From the NCBI RefSeq assembly GCF_000024225.1, contig NC_013203.1, forward strand, positions 1,364,001-1,428,000: a stretch of 64,000 bases of DNA, written 5' to 3'. How positions within the stretch are numbered: the first letter of the stretch is position 1; the number at the start of each line of letters is the position of its first letter. A program made the translations under genes and the position numbers. Shown in pieces: positions 52,740 through 61,569 of this stretch. The notes under the pieces are model-generated. The model did no database searches. It saw nothing but the letters and a program-made list of their open reading frames with translations, and was not told the origin of the DNA. This DNA comes from Lancefieldella parvula DSM 20469 (lineage in GTDB: Bacteria; Actinomycetota; Coriobacteriia; Coriobacteriales; Atopobiaceae).

Positions 52740-55331
52740 TTACTTCCTTCGTCTAGTGTTTTTAGCAAAAGCAACACCACCTACAGCAGTAAGCGCTACG
52801 CCAGCAGAAACAATACCTACAATACCCGCACCTGCAGTTGTTGGAAGTCCAGGTATAGGTTCATCAGAAATAGTAATAGTTGCTACATTATCTTTCTTAG
52901 GTAAAGAAACCTCTGAACCATCAGTATTAACAGTAGAAATATCACCGTCTGCATTAACAATAATCTTGTGTGCCTGAGTATCAAGATTATATCCTGCTGG
53001 TGCCTGAGTCTCTCTTAACCAATAGGTTTTACCAGCTACCAAGCCATAGAACAGTGCCTTACCTTGATTATCTGTAGTTACTGTTCCATTAGAAATTACA
53101 GAAGTAAGTGCGTCATCACTATATACAGTTGCTGGTCTATCCTCTGGTCCGTACGAACCATTGCCATCATCTTCATATAATGTGAACCTAGCTCCACTTA
53201 GGGCAGTAACTCCATCTGAACTTTTCTTAAGAACTCCTAGAGGTACGGCCACGTACTGATTTGTAAATACTGCTCCATCGGCATCATATTTTGGAGTTGC
53301 GGTAAGTGTGCCATCACCATTATCCGTTACTTCAACAACAACATTTTCTGTATGAGTATCATTTTTATAACCAGTGCCGCCACCCTGGCTTTCAGTAATG
53401 GTATATCTATATGTACCTGGAGTTTTATACTCAATCTTGTCAAATGTTACAGTACCACTTGCATCGTTAGTCTTTTCTTGATGAACTGCATCATCTTGTC
53501 CTTTAAGCTCGAACTTAAATTGTCCGTCTTCAAGATTGCGTCCTTTTAAGACTTTTGATGCACTTAGAGTTACTTCACCTTTTGCCTTATAGGTATTTGT
53601 TAGTTCAAAAGAACCTGTTTGTACAGTTGAACCTTTGAGAGTAACCACTGATCCGTTAGCAGATGAGCTTCCCTGCGCAGACGCAGTTACTGCAGATGCT
53701 TCGTAGTACGATGGAAGTGACTCTTCTTTAAATTCATACGTATGACCAGTAGGACCCGCAGGAACATTAGTTAAAGTTGTTGTATAGGTATTAGGACCCG
53801 ATTTTGTAAGAGTAACATCATACTTCTTCTCATTTGCGGTACCGGCATCGCGAGTCACTACACCACGTAGTACAGACGGTCTACTGGCATTGCTTTGATC
53901 ATGATCATCACCGGCCCACTGCTTTGTAATTGTAAGCTGTGATGTAACTGGCGCAAAAACAGGTTTATTATAAGGTGATTCAGTTGGATCGCCCACTTTT
54001 GTAGTCACGGTGCCATTTGAAGACTTAGATGTCAAAATAGTCCTAAAAGAAATTTTTGCCTTATCGTTATCATTCGAATATAGGCCTTTAGAATCATTTG
54101 TACCGTCGCCGTCATTATCACCATCATGCAGTGATGTACCATCAGCCATAGCATCGTACGCAGCCTGTGTTGGCTGAGTCTTAATAGTAATGGAATATGT
54201 CACACCATTTTCAAGCACTTTAGAAGAATCTCGTTCAGGTGACCAAGAAACTGTCTTATTTGCAGTATTAAATGTTGGCTTTACAAAATCCCATGTTCCT
54301 ACAGTTTGTCCGGTAGTCGAATCATAGCTTGCAAGAACAGTACCATCTGATGCAATTTTTTTAAGTACGTATTGAGGGGTGCCATTGCCAGCAAAGTCCA
54401 TATTTACAGTGTCAAGACCGTCATTAATGGTAACGTCTTTATAAGTGATTGACTTCGTAATAACAGAAGCGATTTCTTTAAAAGCTTGTTCCATTTGAGC
54501 CGTATTATTTGCTTCATAATAATACGTTCCACCAGGATTTCCAAAGGGGTTTCCTGTGTATGCATAGTTAGTCAACTGCCTTAAATAGGCATGTCCACCA
54601 TACATATATACTGAGTAGAAATGATATCCTGCTGAGCCAATAGCACGAGCTTCATCAAGTGCATGCTCATAACCGATTTGATTGTTTCGTACCCAGCCAT
54701 TTCTATCTTGTGTAGGAAGACCATCAGTAACAAAAATAACATACGTAGGATTACCGTTTGCTGCTTTTTGATCAGCAAGAACTTTTGCACGCTCTAACGC
54801 GCTCTCCCAGTTTGTGCCAGTGTGAAATCCCATATTATTTGTTGCTCTTTGAAATTCATTCAGATCTGCAGTCCAACCGCACTCTAAGTTTGGCTTTTCA
54901 TTGAATGAAAGAAGAGCCATCTCTACGACATCTTTTTGAGCATTTCTGTTGATTCCTAAAATGGTTGATGAAAGCTGATTGACAACGCGCTTTGCTGCAT
55001 CAAGACGCATTTCACCGCCACCAGTCTGAGCTGTCATACTAGAAGAATTATCAAATACGACTAATACATTTGCCTTTTGCTCTTCCGAAGCAGCAGACGT
55101 TTCACCTTTGATGGTAAGTGTTAAATCATATGTTCCATCAGTATTAGGACTAATGGTCTTTTTATGTACCGGTGGAGTATTAATCTGAGGGTCTTCTGCA
55201 TAGGCAACACGAGCGCCCGCAACAAACTGACCCACAAAAGCAATCATACACACTGTAAGGAAAAATATTAGCCTTCTCAGCTGCTTCTTATAAGTATATG
55301 TCCATATAGAAGTGTTCTTCTGTGAACTCAT
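52740..55331 (-). CDS. VWA-domain tip pilin/adhesin
   Basis: 863-residue surface adhesin, probably the pilus tip. The start is ATG 55331 (GGAG upstream); a TTG lies just before it. Signal peptide (FFLTVCMIAFVGQFVAGARV), then a von Willebrand A domain with MIDAS DNSSSMT (about 93) and TDGLPTQD. Then come beta-sandwich domains including a CNA-B-like domain (about 455-560), a pilin domain of the Spy0128 type (VTLSASKVLKGRNLEDGQFK) and a SpaA domain with E-box YWLRETQAPAGY. The sorting signal is LPTTA, an unusual variant. It is the first gene of the operon tip-backbone-sortase. Confidence 0.88.
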   Translation of the reverse strand: MSSQKNTSIWTYTYKKQLRRLIFFLTVCMIAFVGQFVAGARVAYAEDPQINTPPVHKKTISPNTDGTYDLTLTIKGETSAASEEQKANVLVVFDNSSSMTAQTGGGEMRLDAAKRVVNQLSSTILGINRNAQKDVVEMALLSFNEKPNLECGWTADLNEFQRATNNMGFHTGTNWESALERAKVLADQKAANGNPTYVIFVTDGLPTQDRNGWVRNNQIGYEHALDEARAIGSAGYHFYSVYMYGGHAYLRQLTNYAYTGNPFGNPGGTYYYEANNTAQMEQAFKEIASVITKSITYKDVTINDGLDTVNMDFAGNGTPQYVLKKIASDGTVLASYDSTTGQTVGTWDFVKPTFNTANKTVSWSPERDSSKVLENGVTYSITIKTQPTQAAYDAMADGTSLHDGDNDGDGTNDSKGLYSNDNDKAKISFRTILTSKSSNGTVTTKVGDPTESPYNKPVFAPVTSQLTITKQWAGDDHDQSNASRPSVLRGVVTRDAGTANEKKYDVTLTKSGPNTYTTTLTNVPAGPTGHTYEFKEESLPSYYEASAVTASAQGSSSANGSVVTLKGSTVQTGSFELTNTYKAKGEVTLSASKVLKGRNLEDGQFKFELKGQDDAVHQEKTNDASGTVTFDKIEYKTPGTYRYTITESQGGGTGYKNDTHTENVVVEVTDNGDGTLTATPKYDADGAVFTNQYVAVPLGVLKKSSDGVTALSGARFTLYEDDGNGSYGPEDRPATVYSDDALTSVISNGTVTTDNQGKALFYGLVAGKTYWLRETQAPAGYNLDTQAHKIIVNADGDISTVNTDGSEVSLPKKDNVATITISDEPIPGLPTTAGAGIVGIVSAGVALTAVGGVAFAKNTRRRK

Positions 55332-55505
55332 CAATTCTCCAAATAAACTATCATCTTGTACATATTACGCCCTATAAAATATCTCTCTTAGAGTAACAAA
55401 TAAAGTCTCTTGAAACAAATGATTCACGCTTTTTACAAATATATCAAACTAAAATATACCTGCAGGATGACGTACTGTTTTGTACATTCAATTCAAATCT
55501 AAACT

Positions 55506-55543
55506 TTAAAAAACATCCATCTCCTCAATCAGAAGATGGATGT
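55506..55543 (-). terminator. Terminator after the VPNTG surface protein
   Basis: ACATCCATCT and AGATGGATGT form a 10-bp stem with TTTTTTAAAG following on the minus strand, 50 bp after the stop. It separates this gene from the pilus operon. Confidence 0.85.
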
Positions 55544-55595
55544 CTACAGTAAAAACGATATCAGTCTATAATCATCTCAATTTTATTCTTATACG

Positions 55596-57656
55596 TTACT
55601 TTCTCGAAGAGCGAAGTTTTAAAACAATAACTATAAGAAGAGCTATTCCACCTAAACCAGCAACAATAATTACATCACGCATTGTGTTGTCACCAGTATT
55701 TGGAACACGAGACTTACGTGGCTTAGGTATAACAGGATTTTTTGTAGTGTTAGTATCGGTGTCAATGAGACCATCACTGACGTGAGCAGTATTCACAACA
55801 GTAATATCCTTAACGCCCTTATTAACCTTAACTTGGAAAGTAACCGTGAGGGTCTCACCAGGTGCAACATTTTTCGTCCAGGTTACAGTACGAGTAGCCT
55901 TATCATAAACTCCACCGTTATCAGCAGAATTATCAACGTAAGTTGTGTGCTCTGGAATAACATCAGTAACCGTAACATCACGAGCAGTATTGGTGGTATT
56001 GGTATATGTCACAGAATAAGTGAGTACTTGTCCTGCAGTTACCTTATTACCATCAATAGAATTACCCTCACTATCAAGAACGTCCTTCTTTGGCTGAGGC
56101 AAAATCACCCAAACACCAATGAAGTGTGCGTTCTTGTGATCAATAATCTCAGAATCGTGATCGTAACCAATGAACACCCAAGTTCCATCAGAAGTTTCAA
56201 CACGAGTTACTCCACCAAGTGGTTGATCAGGTGTAACAGTTGTGCCGTTTGGAATTCTGGTCTGCTTACCAGGAAGTAAATCCAGAACCTCTTGTGGAAG
56301 TTCCTTATTAGGGGTGCCACTAACGTACTCATGAGTCTTCTCATAAAGAAGCTCTGTGGTTACTTTATTAGAGTGAGCAATGTTACCGTCAACAACCTGG
56401 GTAAGCTCATTATCAATATTTGAACTGTCAGTCTCTATCTTTGAATTAGTTAGAGTTTTATACGTAATGACAAACTTTTTACCGCCATTTTCTTTGGTAA
56501 GTAAATGAGCATCAATGTCTACAGTCACCTTTTGACCATCGACAGAAACGGTGTAATCGGTGCCTTCAGTAAGAGTCTGTCCATCAAACGAAACGCTAAG
56601 GCTCTGATAGTCAAGACGCTCATCAAACGTATCAACCATACTCATCGACTTGATCTTGCCGATAGTATCAATGCCTTGTCTTGGTAAAGTAAATGTTCCA
56701 GTGTAAGTAATTTCTTCCCCAGCCTTAGCAGGAGCCTGCTCTGGATCAACCGCTTTTACAGGAGCTGGACTTATCACTTCAGTATAAGCACCAAAAAGGC
56801 TACCACTTGTAGCAGCACTTGTAGACTCAAAAGTTAATGAATTGGACTTTGACTTAACAGCAAAACCCGCAAGATTTTTTTCTTGATCGTTTCCAGAAGT
56901 TGGACGAGTTGGATTCCACGTTATTTTATTACCATTTGTAGTTTCTGTAAGAACATTTCTATTGCTCATAACAATACTGTCAACGGTGCTCTCTGCATTT
57001 ACCAGAGAAAAAGTCTCATTTGTGCCGCCATTTAAAACGTCAATATCACTTGGCTGCATGACAAGTTTAAGGTTGCACGGCGTTCCATCAGAGTACCTTA
57101 ATTCCATAGTTACATTAGCGTTAATTGCATAGGATCCAAGCATGTCTGCTGTATAACTAGGGTGATTCACATCAATATAATCCATAAGCGAGAAAGACTT
57201 TGTTCCCCAGTTTTCATCAACAGTCAAAAACGGAACATCAGTCTTATTAGGATTATTGTAGTCTGCATTTGTATTTTTAAGGGTAAGGTCCAAAGAATTA
57301 ACCGTTACATAAACATCAACGGATTCACCATCAACGGTGCCAGCATTAGAAAACTTCAATGAAAGTGGCTGATTATACTGATGGTTAGAGCCATCCTTAG
57401 TAGGCTGCATAACAAAAGCTGTTGAAGGAAGATTACCTGTATCTGACGCAGGAATCTCCACGCGTTTAACCCCATCCCCTTGTGAGAGAACAGTCATGTT
57501 ATCCCTGGTCATAGTGAACTGATAGATGTTAATCTGAGTAAGATCACTATCGTCTTTCTGGCGATCAAATGCCTGAGCTGTGTTAACAAACATAACCAAG
57601 CATGCCATAATCATGGTTAGAAAAACCGAGATTCTCTTAAGAAAACTCTTTTTCAT
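55596..57656 (-). CDS. Sortase-anchored surface protein with DUF11-like repeat
   Basis: 686-residue surface protein. A signal peptide (ISVFLTMIMACLVMFVNTAQ) is followed by a beta-rich region, an adhesin isopeptide-type domain (about 300-450, EEITYTGTFTLPRQGIDTIG, DTFDERLDYQSLSVSFDG), a middle region, and a DUF11-like domain (about 520-630, VLTYSVTYTNTTNTARDVTV, TDVIPEHTTYVDNSADNGG). It ends VPNTG, a hydrophobic helix and RSSRK. VPNTG departs from LPxTG in the first position. It lies upstream of the pilus operon but is separated by a terminator, so it may be a separate adhesin. Confidence 0.82.
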   Translation of the reverse strand: MKKSFLKRISVFLTMIMACLVMFVNTAQAFDRQKDDSDLTQINIYQFTMTRDNMTVLSQGDGVKRVEIPASDTGNLPSTAFVMQPTKDGSNHQYNQPLSLKFSNAGTVDGESVDVYVTVNSLDLTLKNTNADYNNPNKTDVPFLTVDENWGTKSFSLMDYIDVNHPSYTADMLGSYAINANVTMELRYSDGTPCNLKLVMQPSDIDVLNGGTNETFSLVNAESTVDSIVMSNRNVLTETTNGNKITWNPTRPTSGNDQEKNLAGFAVKSKSNSLTFESTSAATSGSLFGAYTEVISPAPVKAVDPEQAPAKAGEEITYTGTFTLPRQGIDTIGKIKSMSMVDTFDERLDYQSLSVSFDGQTLTEGTDYTVSVDGQKVTVDIDAHLLTKENGGKKFVITYKTLTNSKIETDSSNIDNELTQVVDGNIAHSNKVTTELLYEKTHEYVSGTPNKELPQEVLDLLPGKQTRIPNGTTVTPDQPLGGVTRVETSDGTWVFIGYDHDSEIIDHKNAHFIGVWVILPQPKKDVLDSEGNSIDGNKVTAGQVLTYSVTYTNTTNTARDVTVTDVIPEHTTYVDNSADNGGVYDKATRTVTWTKNVAPGETLTVTFQVKVNKGVKDITVVNTAHVSDGLIDTDTNTTKNPVIPKPRKSRVPNTGDNTMRDVIIVAGLGGIALLIVIVLKLRSSRK

Positions 57657-57841
57657 GATTGCCTCTCTGAAAGATGTGCAGAATACGGTCTTATTTTCTT
57701 ATATCTTATTGCTTAATAGTAGCCAAATTTTGAGAAAAAGTCACATTCACATAAAAAGTAAATCCAATTGATAAGTACTACGTTGTTACTCGAGCAATAG
57801 CAATCTATTGATATCCTAATTCTTATACCAAAGAAATTCTC

Positions 57842-58123
57842 TTATTTAATAGTTTTTGGCTTCTGAATCTTCTCTGTCTTAGTGCAAATCCATGCAACAG
57901 TAATGCCTATACAACCAATAAACAATGTGGTGAGACCTAGCAAGAACATTTTCTCACCAATACCCATATTAATCGCATACTGAATTTGCAACTTAAGAGG
58001 AGGATCTTGATAAGAAATGCCGGCTTTCACAAACAGATAGTACGCGCCAATGAGACTACTCAAAATTCCCGAAATAAGAAAACCCATTGAAAATGTTCTA
58101 ATGTGTCGAGCTGCTTTATCCAT
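57842..58123 (-). CDS. Small two-helix membrane protein
   Basis: 93-residue protein with two hydrophobic segments (FLISGILSSLIGAYYLFV, MFLLGLTTLFIGCIGITVAW) and a basic C-terminus. No family recognised. It follows the flavodoxin fusion gene by about 95 bp in the same direction and may be part of the PadR-regulated unit. Confidence 0.6.
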   Translation of the reverse strand: MDKAARHIRTFSMGFLISGILSSLIGAYYLFVKAGISYQDPPLKLQIQYAINMGIGEKMFLLGLTTLFIGCIGITVAWICTKTEKIQKPKTIK

Positions 58124-58217
58124 GCCATATCATCTCCTTATGAAAGTCAATGATAAAGCAAAATGCAGGAAAGCCAAAAAAATGAGGGGTTGGCGTACCA
58201 GCCCCTTCCAACATTGT

Positions 58218-59906
58218 TTACTTTCCACTTGCCATCTTAGCTGGATACCACTTTTGGAACCAAGCGGTAAATAAGCCCATACAAATGGGAACCAAGTTGT
58301 TTACAACAACCAAAATACTGCCTACTCCATTTTGAACTGCAAGCCAACTCCAGATTGCAGTTAATACGTACATAGCACCCCAACATACAGCCAAAATATA
58401 GTTTGTCTTCATAAAAAGCGGATTATTGTAGGCAATATCTCCTCCATAGCTATATTTTACGTATACAGCGCAAAGAGGATCTTTGGTGATGCATGACACA
58501 AGCCACATAAGGCCAAAAGCCAGATATCCCAAATCGACAATAAGGTTGACGCCACCGTTTCCGCTCATAAATATGCCTACAGACAATATGCCAACTAGAG
58601 CAAATGAAATTCTATCCCAAATGGTGAATTTAACATTCCTCATAATAAGCGGCATCAAAGTAGTAATAAGCAGTGAAACCATAGCACCAATCTGTGGATT
58701 AAACGACGTTGCAGTCCAGAAAACAATCCAAGGGAGCAGCATCGTAATCATTTGAGGATTTTTTTGCTTGTTATTTACTTCATTAGATGGCGTATTCTGC
58801 GTATTTCCTGACGAACTACCAGGAGTTGGCCCAAAGTATTTATCCCAATCAATCATGAAGGAAAAATCTCCCTCAACGGTGTATAAATGCTTGCCTAACG
58901 CTTCTGGTCCACTTATTTCTCCTCTAGAGATGGACTGCCAAACCTCAAATGGAGTGTTAAGTTTTGTAGTAGTAATCAAACTGCCATCATTAAAAACTTT
59001 ACTACCATCTTTACCCAAGAAAATCTGGTAACTACGACCAAGATCCGTGTAGTTCATCTCAACAACACGGTCTTTGCCATCATATGCATCCTTATTGTAC
59101 AGTGCAGCCATCTGACGAGTAAAAATAGCATCAGGTGGAGCCTGCTCAACGGGTTTCTCGCCAGCTTTTCCGCTACTTTGAACACTTGCGTCGCGAGAAA
59201 TACCCCAGCTTGCATCTGCCATCTGCTCAAACATCTCTTTTGGATACAGCAAGACTTCAAGCTCGGCTTTTGTCTGCTCTGTTATGCCGTACTGTGCATA
59301 CTCTACGCCGGCCTTTTTAACAAGCGCAAGATACTGGTTAGTGCGCGCAGAGAGTTCCTTTACACGGAACAACTCACCCTGTCCGCAGAAAATGCTCTCG
59401 TAATTACCTTGACCAAGAATGTGGTCAAACATCCTAGAGACGCTATCATAATTACCCTCTGCAGAATAAAATCCACAGGTAGAAATTAAAACGTGCTTCT
59501 TTCCAGTCATGTCGTAGCGAGACTCGTGAGCGCCGCTCCCGTATCCTCTCTTTGCATCGCTCATAAAAGGAAGGTTCATGGGAAGTTGGCGATCAATAAG
59601 ATTCTTCAGTATCCCAGGCACGTTGAAATAGTACAAAGGAAAGCTCCAAATAATCAGATCAGCCCAAAGCTGTTGCTGAATAACTTTGTTCTCATCATCA
59701 GACATAATGCACTGACCTGGAGTATTCTTCCAGCAGTGAAAGCATCCTTTGCATGGCTTAATATCCATGGTAGCAACATCAAGTTGTTCAATAGTTACGT
59801 TTTTATCTTTATGCTGTTCAGAGATACCCTCAATAAAACTCTTTGCAAGTCTAAGAGAATTACTTGCCTTGCCCTTGGGGCTACCATTAATGAGAAGTAC
59901 ATTCAT
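58218..59906 (-). CDS. Flavodoxin-like reductase fused to an SCP2-like and a membrane domain
   Basis: 562-residue fusion. Residues 1-200 form an NADPH-dependent FMN reductase/flavodoxin-like domain (MNVLLINGSPKGKASNSLRL, KPCKGCFHCWKNTPGQC, SFPLYYFNVPG). A linker (about 235-265) contains GEKPVEQ, encoded by a motif copy. Residues about 265-360 resemble an SCP2-type lipid-binding domain (DGSLITTTKLNTPFEVWQSI). The last 180 residues hold about five hydrophobic helices. This domain order is uncommon. The gene overlaps the PadR regulator gene by 20 bp. A membrane flavin oxidoreductase role is inferred; the substrate is unknown. Confidence 0.75.
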   Translation of the reverse strand: MNVLLINGSPKGKASNSLRLAKSFIEGISEQHKDKNVTIEQLDVATMDIKPCKGCFHCWKNTPGQCIMSDDENKVIQQQLWADLIIWSFPLYYFNVPGILKNLIDRQLPMNLPFMSDAKRGYGSGAHESRYDMTGKKHVLISTCGFYSAEGNYDSVSRMFDHILGQGNYESIFCGQGELFRVKELSARTNQYLALVKKAGVEYAQYGITEQTKAELEVLLYPKEMFEQMADASWGISRDASVQSSGKAGEKPVEQAPPDAIFTRQMAALYNKDAYDGKDRVVEMNYTDLGRSYQIFLGKDGSKVFNDGSLITTTKLNTPFEVWQSISRGEISGPEALGKHLYTVEGDFSFMIDWDKYFGPTPGSSSGNTQNTPSNEVNNKQKNPQMITMLLPWIVFWTATSFNPQIGAMVSLLITTLMPLIMRNVKFTIWDRISFALVGILSVGIFMSGNGGVNLIVDLGYLAFGLMWLVSCITKDPLCAVYVKYSYGGDIAYNNPLFMKTNYILAVCWGAMYVLTAIWSWLAVQNGVGSILVVVNNLVPICMGLFTAWFQKWYPAKMASGK

Positions 59907-60468
59907 GTTGTTCCTCCAACTCTTTTATGCACTTCTCGCTCCACGCCTTAAGCATTTCATCGTGCATCTTGCCGTACTCGATAGTAAATTTCCAGAACAG
60001 TGCCTTTTCTGGGGCGCCCATTTGAGCTGCATACGCATCTACTGCACTAACTGCCAGCTCTCGCCCGTCAGGAAATGACGAGGCGTTATCTGCAATCCGT
60101 CTAAAGAACGCAAGGTTCTCTTCATAGGAGCACTCACCTCTAAAAAATGTCTGCATCAAAAGCGGAATGCGCAGCACCGAGGATTGCAAATCTTCTCTAA
60201 GCCACCTCTGCAGCTCTTCTTTACCATCTTTAGTTATCGAGAAAACCTTCTTGTCGGGCTTTCCTTTTTGGGTGACATGTGTCGAGGTAACCCAGCCGAC
60301 TTTTTCAAGCGACTGGAGCTCTCTATAAATCTGACTTGTCTGAGCAGTCCAAAAATAGTTAAGTGACTGTTGAAAGATAGTTTTAATCTCATAACCAGTC
60401 ATATCGCCGTAATTTAAGAGACCAAGGATTCCCTGCTTAAGCATATCTCTCATCTCCATATATTCCAC
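59887..60468 (-). CDS. PadR-family transcriptional regulator
   Basis: 193-residue repressor. An N-terminal winged helix (LKQGILGLLNYGDMTGYEIK, then QTSQIYRELQSLEKVGWVTS) with GKPDKKVFSITKDGKEELQRW and a C-terminal dimerisation helix. The start is uncertain among GTG 60468, ATG 60459 and ATG 60453, all within 15 bp. It overlaps the flavodoxin fusion gene by 20 bp, so they form one operon. Three copies of a palindromic operator lie immediately upstream, one in the promoter spacer, implying autorepression. Confidence 0.88.
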   Translation of the reverse strand: MEYMEMRDMLKQGILGLLNYGDMTGYEIKTIFQQSLNYFWTAQTSQIYRELQSLEKVGWVTSTHVTQKGKPDKKVFSITKDGKEELQRWLREDLQSSVLRIPLLMQTFFRGECSYEENLAFFRRIADNASSFPDGRELAVSAVDAYAAQMGAPEKALFWKFTIEYGKMHDEMLKAWSEKCIKELEEQHECTSH

Positions 60469-60543
60469 TTGTTGAATATCATACTATAATATTAATTCCA
60501 CTTGTTGAATATCATACTATAATATTAATTCCACTTGTGGAAT
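60462..60543. promoter_or_regulatory. Three tandem PadR operators
   Basis: ATTCCACTTGTTGAAT at 60462-60477 and 60495-60510, and ATTCCACTTGTGGAAT (perfect palindrome) at 60528-60543. The period is exactly 33 bp, about three helical turns, with the spacers also repeated. The first copy overlaps the start codon. Confidence 0.85.
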
Positions 60544-60550
60544 ATGTCAA
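60522..60550 (-). promoter_or_regulatory. PadR operon promoter
   Basis: On the minus strand TTGACA (60545-60550) and TAATAT (60522-60527) are separated by 17 bp. The perfect operator palindrome fills the spacer almost exactly, an ideal repression site. Confidence 0.85.
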
Positions 60551-60590
60551 TGAGAACTTCTAGAAAGTTCTCATCACTTTCTGCCAGCAC

Positions 60591-60623
60591 AAAAAAGACT
60601 CTGCTATTTCTAGCAGAGTCTTT
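60591..60623 (-). terminator. Terminator after the MBL hydrolase
   Basis: AAAGACTCTGCTA and TAGCAGAGTCTTT form a perfect stem with a 4-nt loop and TTTTTT tail on the minus strand. Confidence 0.85.
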
Positions 60624-60687
60624 GTAGAATCCCAATATAGTCCTTACCGATTACCATATGATCCTTGTGGCCATTGCTGACTTAACG

Positions 60688-61554
60688 CTATCGATTACAT
60701 GGAAGAAGCGGTATGCTAACCGCATTTTCACGAGTGTCATCACGCTCATCATATGCGTCGTAGGGAGCCTTGGGGTCGTGAACCTTGACAGGTTTATTTG
60801 CGTTACAGACCTCGTCAGTATGAGCAAAGGCAAAATCAAGACTATCTGCCCAGCCTGTGTGAGCAGTAAAAATTTTAGGATTGAGCTCTCTCTGGCGTAG
60901 AATTTTTTCTAGTTTTGCAAGCGATTCAACAGCAAGTTGATTATCTTCTGCAAGCTTGTTAATAAAACTATAGCCGCCATCTGCGCCAAACCAGATAGTA
61001 TCACCGGTGAATAAATACTCATCATCAATCAAGTACACCACATGACCCCACGTATGACCGGGTACTAAGATAGTTTCAATTTTTATGCCACCAATTTCAA
61101 AAACTTCTCCATCATGCAAAAGTTTCTTTTTGTTTGGAATAGTCACTTTTGGTACTTTATACCAGCCATTCATTACTCTTCTACGGACTTCTCCTGTTAA
61201 ATATCTATTTTCAATATCACCAATATAAACCCGAGCATGACTAAACAGCTGATTACTATCAGCTTCAATAGCACCAACATGATCAGTATCTTGATGAGTA
61301 ATTAAAATGTGTTGAATATCCTGAGGATCTATTCCCAGCCAAACCATCTTTTCTTGCAGATAATCATAGTTATATCCTGCATCAATCATTATGGTTGTAC
61401 TATTTTTTGTATAAAAGAAGATATTAGCAACGTACTCTCTAATGCAAGCAACATGCTCATCAATAGTACCAGTGTTAAGGGGTTTAAAAATTTCTTTACC
61501 GCGATAAACCCAAGACATCAGCACTTTTTGAAATCTTGTAGCATTCCTTGACAC
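60688..61554 (-). CDS. Metallo-beta-lactamase-fold hydrolase
   Basis: 288-residue zinc hydrolase of the MBL fold. The metal motif is THQDTDHVG, where Asp replaces the usual second His; VPGHTWGHVVYLIDDEYLFT and TAHTGW supply further ligands. An N-terminal segment with EIFKPLNTGTIDEHVACIRE precedes the fold. There is no signal peptide. It follows the methyltransferase gene by 15 bp, so they are probably one operon. Glyoxalase II, lactonase or other activities are all possible. Confidence 0.83.
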   Translation of the reverse strand: MSRNATRFQKVLMSWVYRGKEIFKPLNTGTIDEHVACIREYVANIFFYTKNSTTIMIDAGYNYDYLQEKMVWLGIDPQDIQHILITHQDTDHVGAIEADSNQLFSHARVYIGDIENRYLTGEVRRRVMNGWYKVPKVTIPNKKKLLHDGEVFEIGGIKIETILVPGHTWGHVVYLIDDEYLFTGDTIWFGADGGYSFINKLAEDNQLAVESLAKLEKILRQRELNPKIFTAHTGWADSLDFAFAHTDEVCNANKPVKVHDPKAPYDAYDERDDTRENAVSIPLLPCNR

Positions 61555-61569
61555 GGCAATGTCCTAACT

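Noticed and set aside
109-59163. TTCTCGCCA as a Chi or FtsK-orienting site
   Set aside because: Copies lie in both orientations (10 plus, 6 minus) without the strand bias such polar motifs need, although 64 kb is too little to exclude it fully.
60462-60543. 33-bp tandem repeats as a minimal CRISPR
   Set aside because: The whole period is repeated including the spacers, and the palindrome sits in a promoter upstream of a PadR gene.
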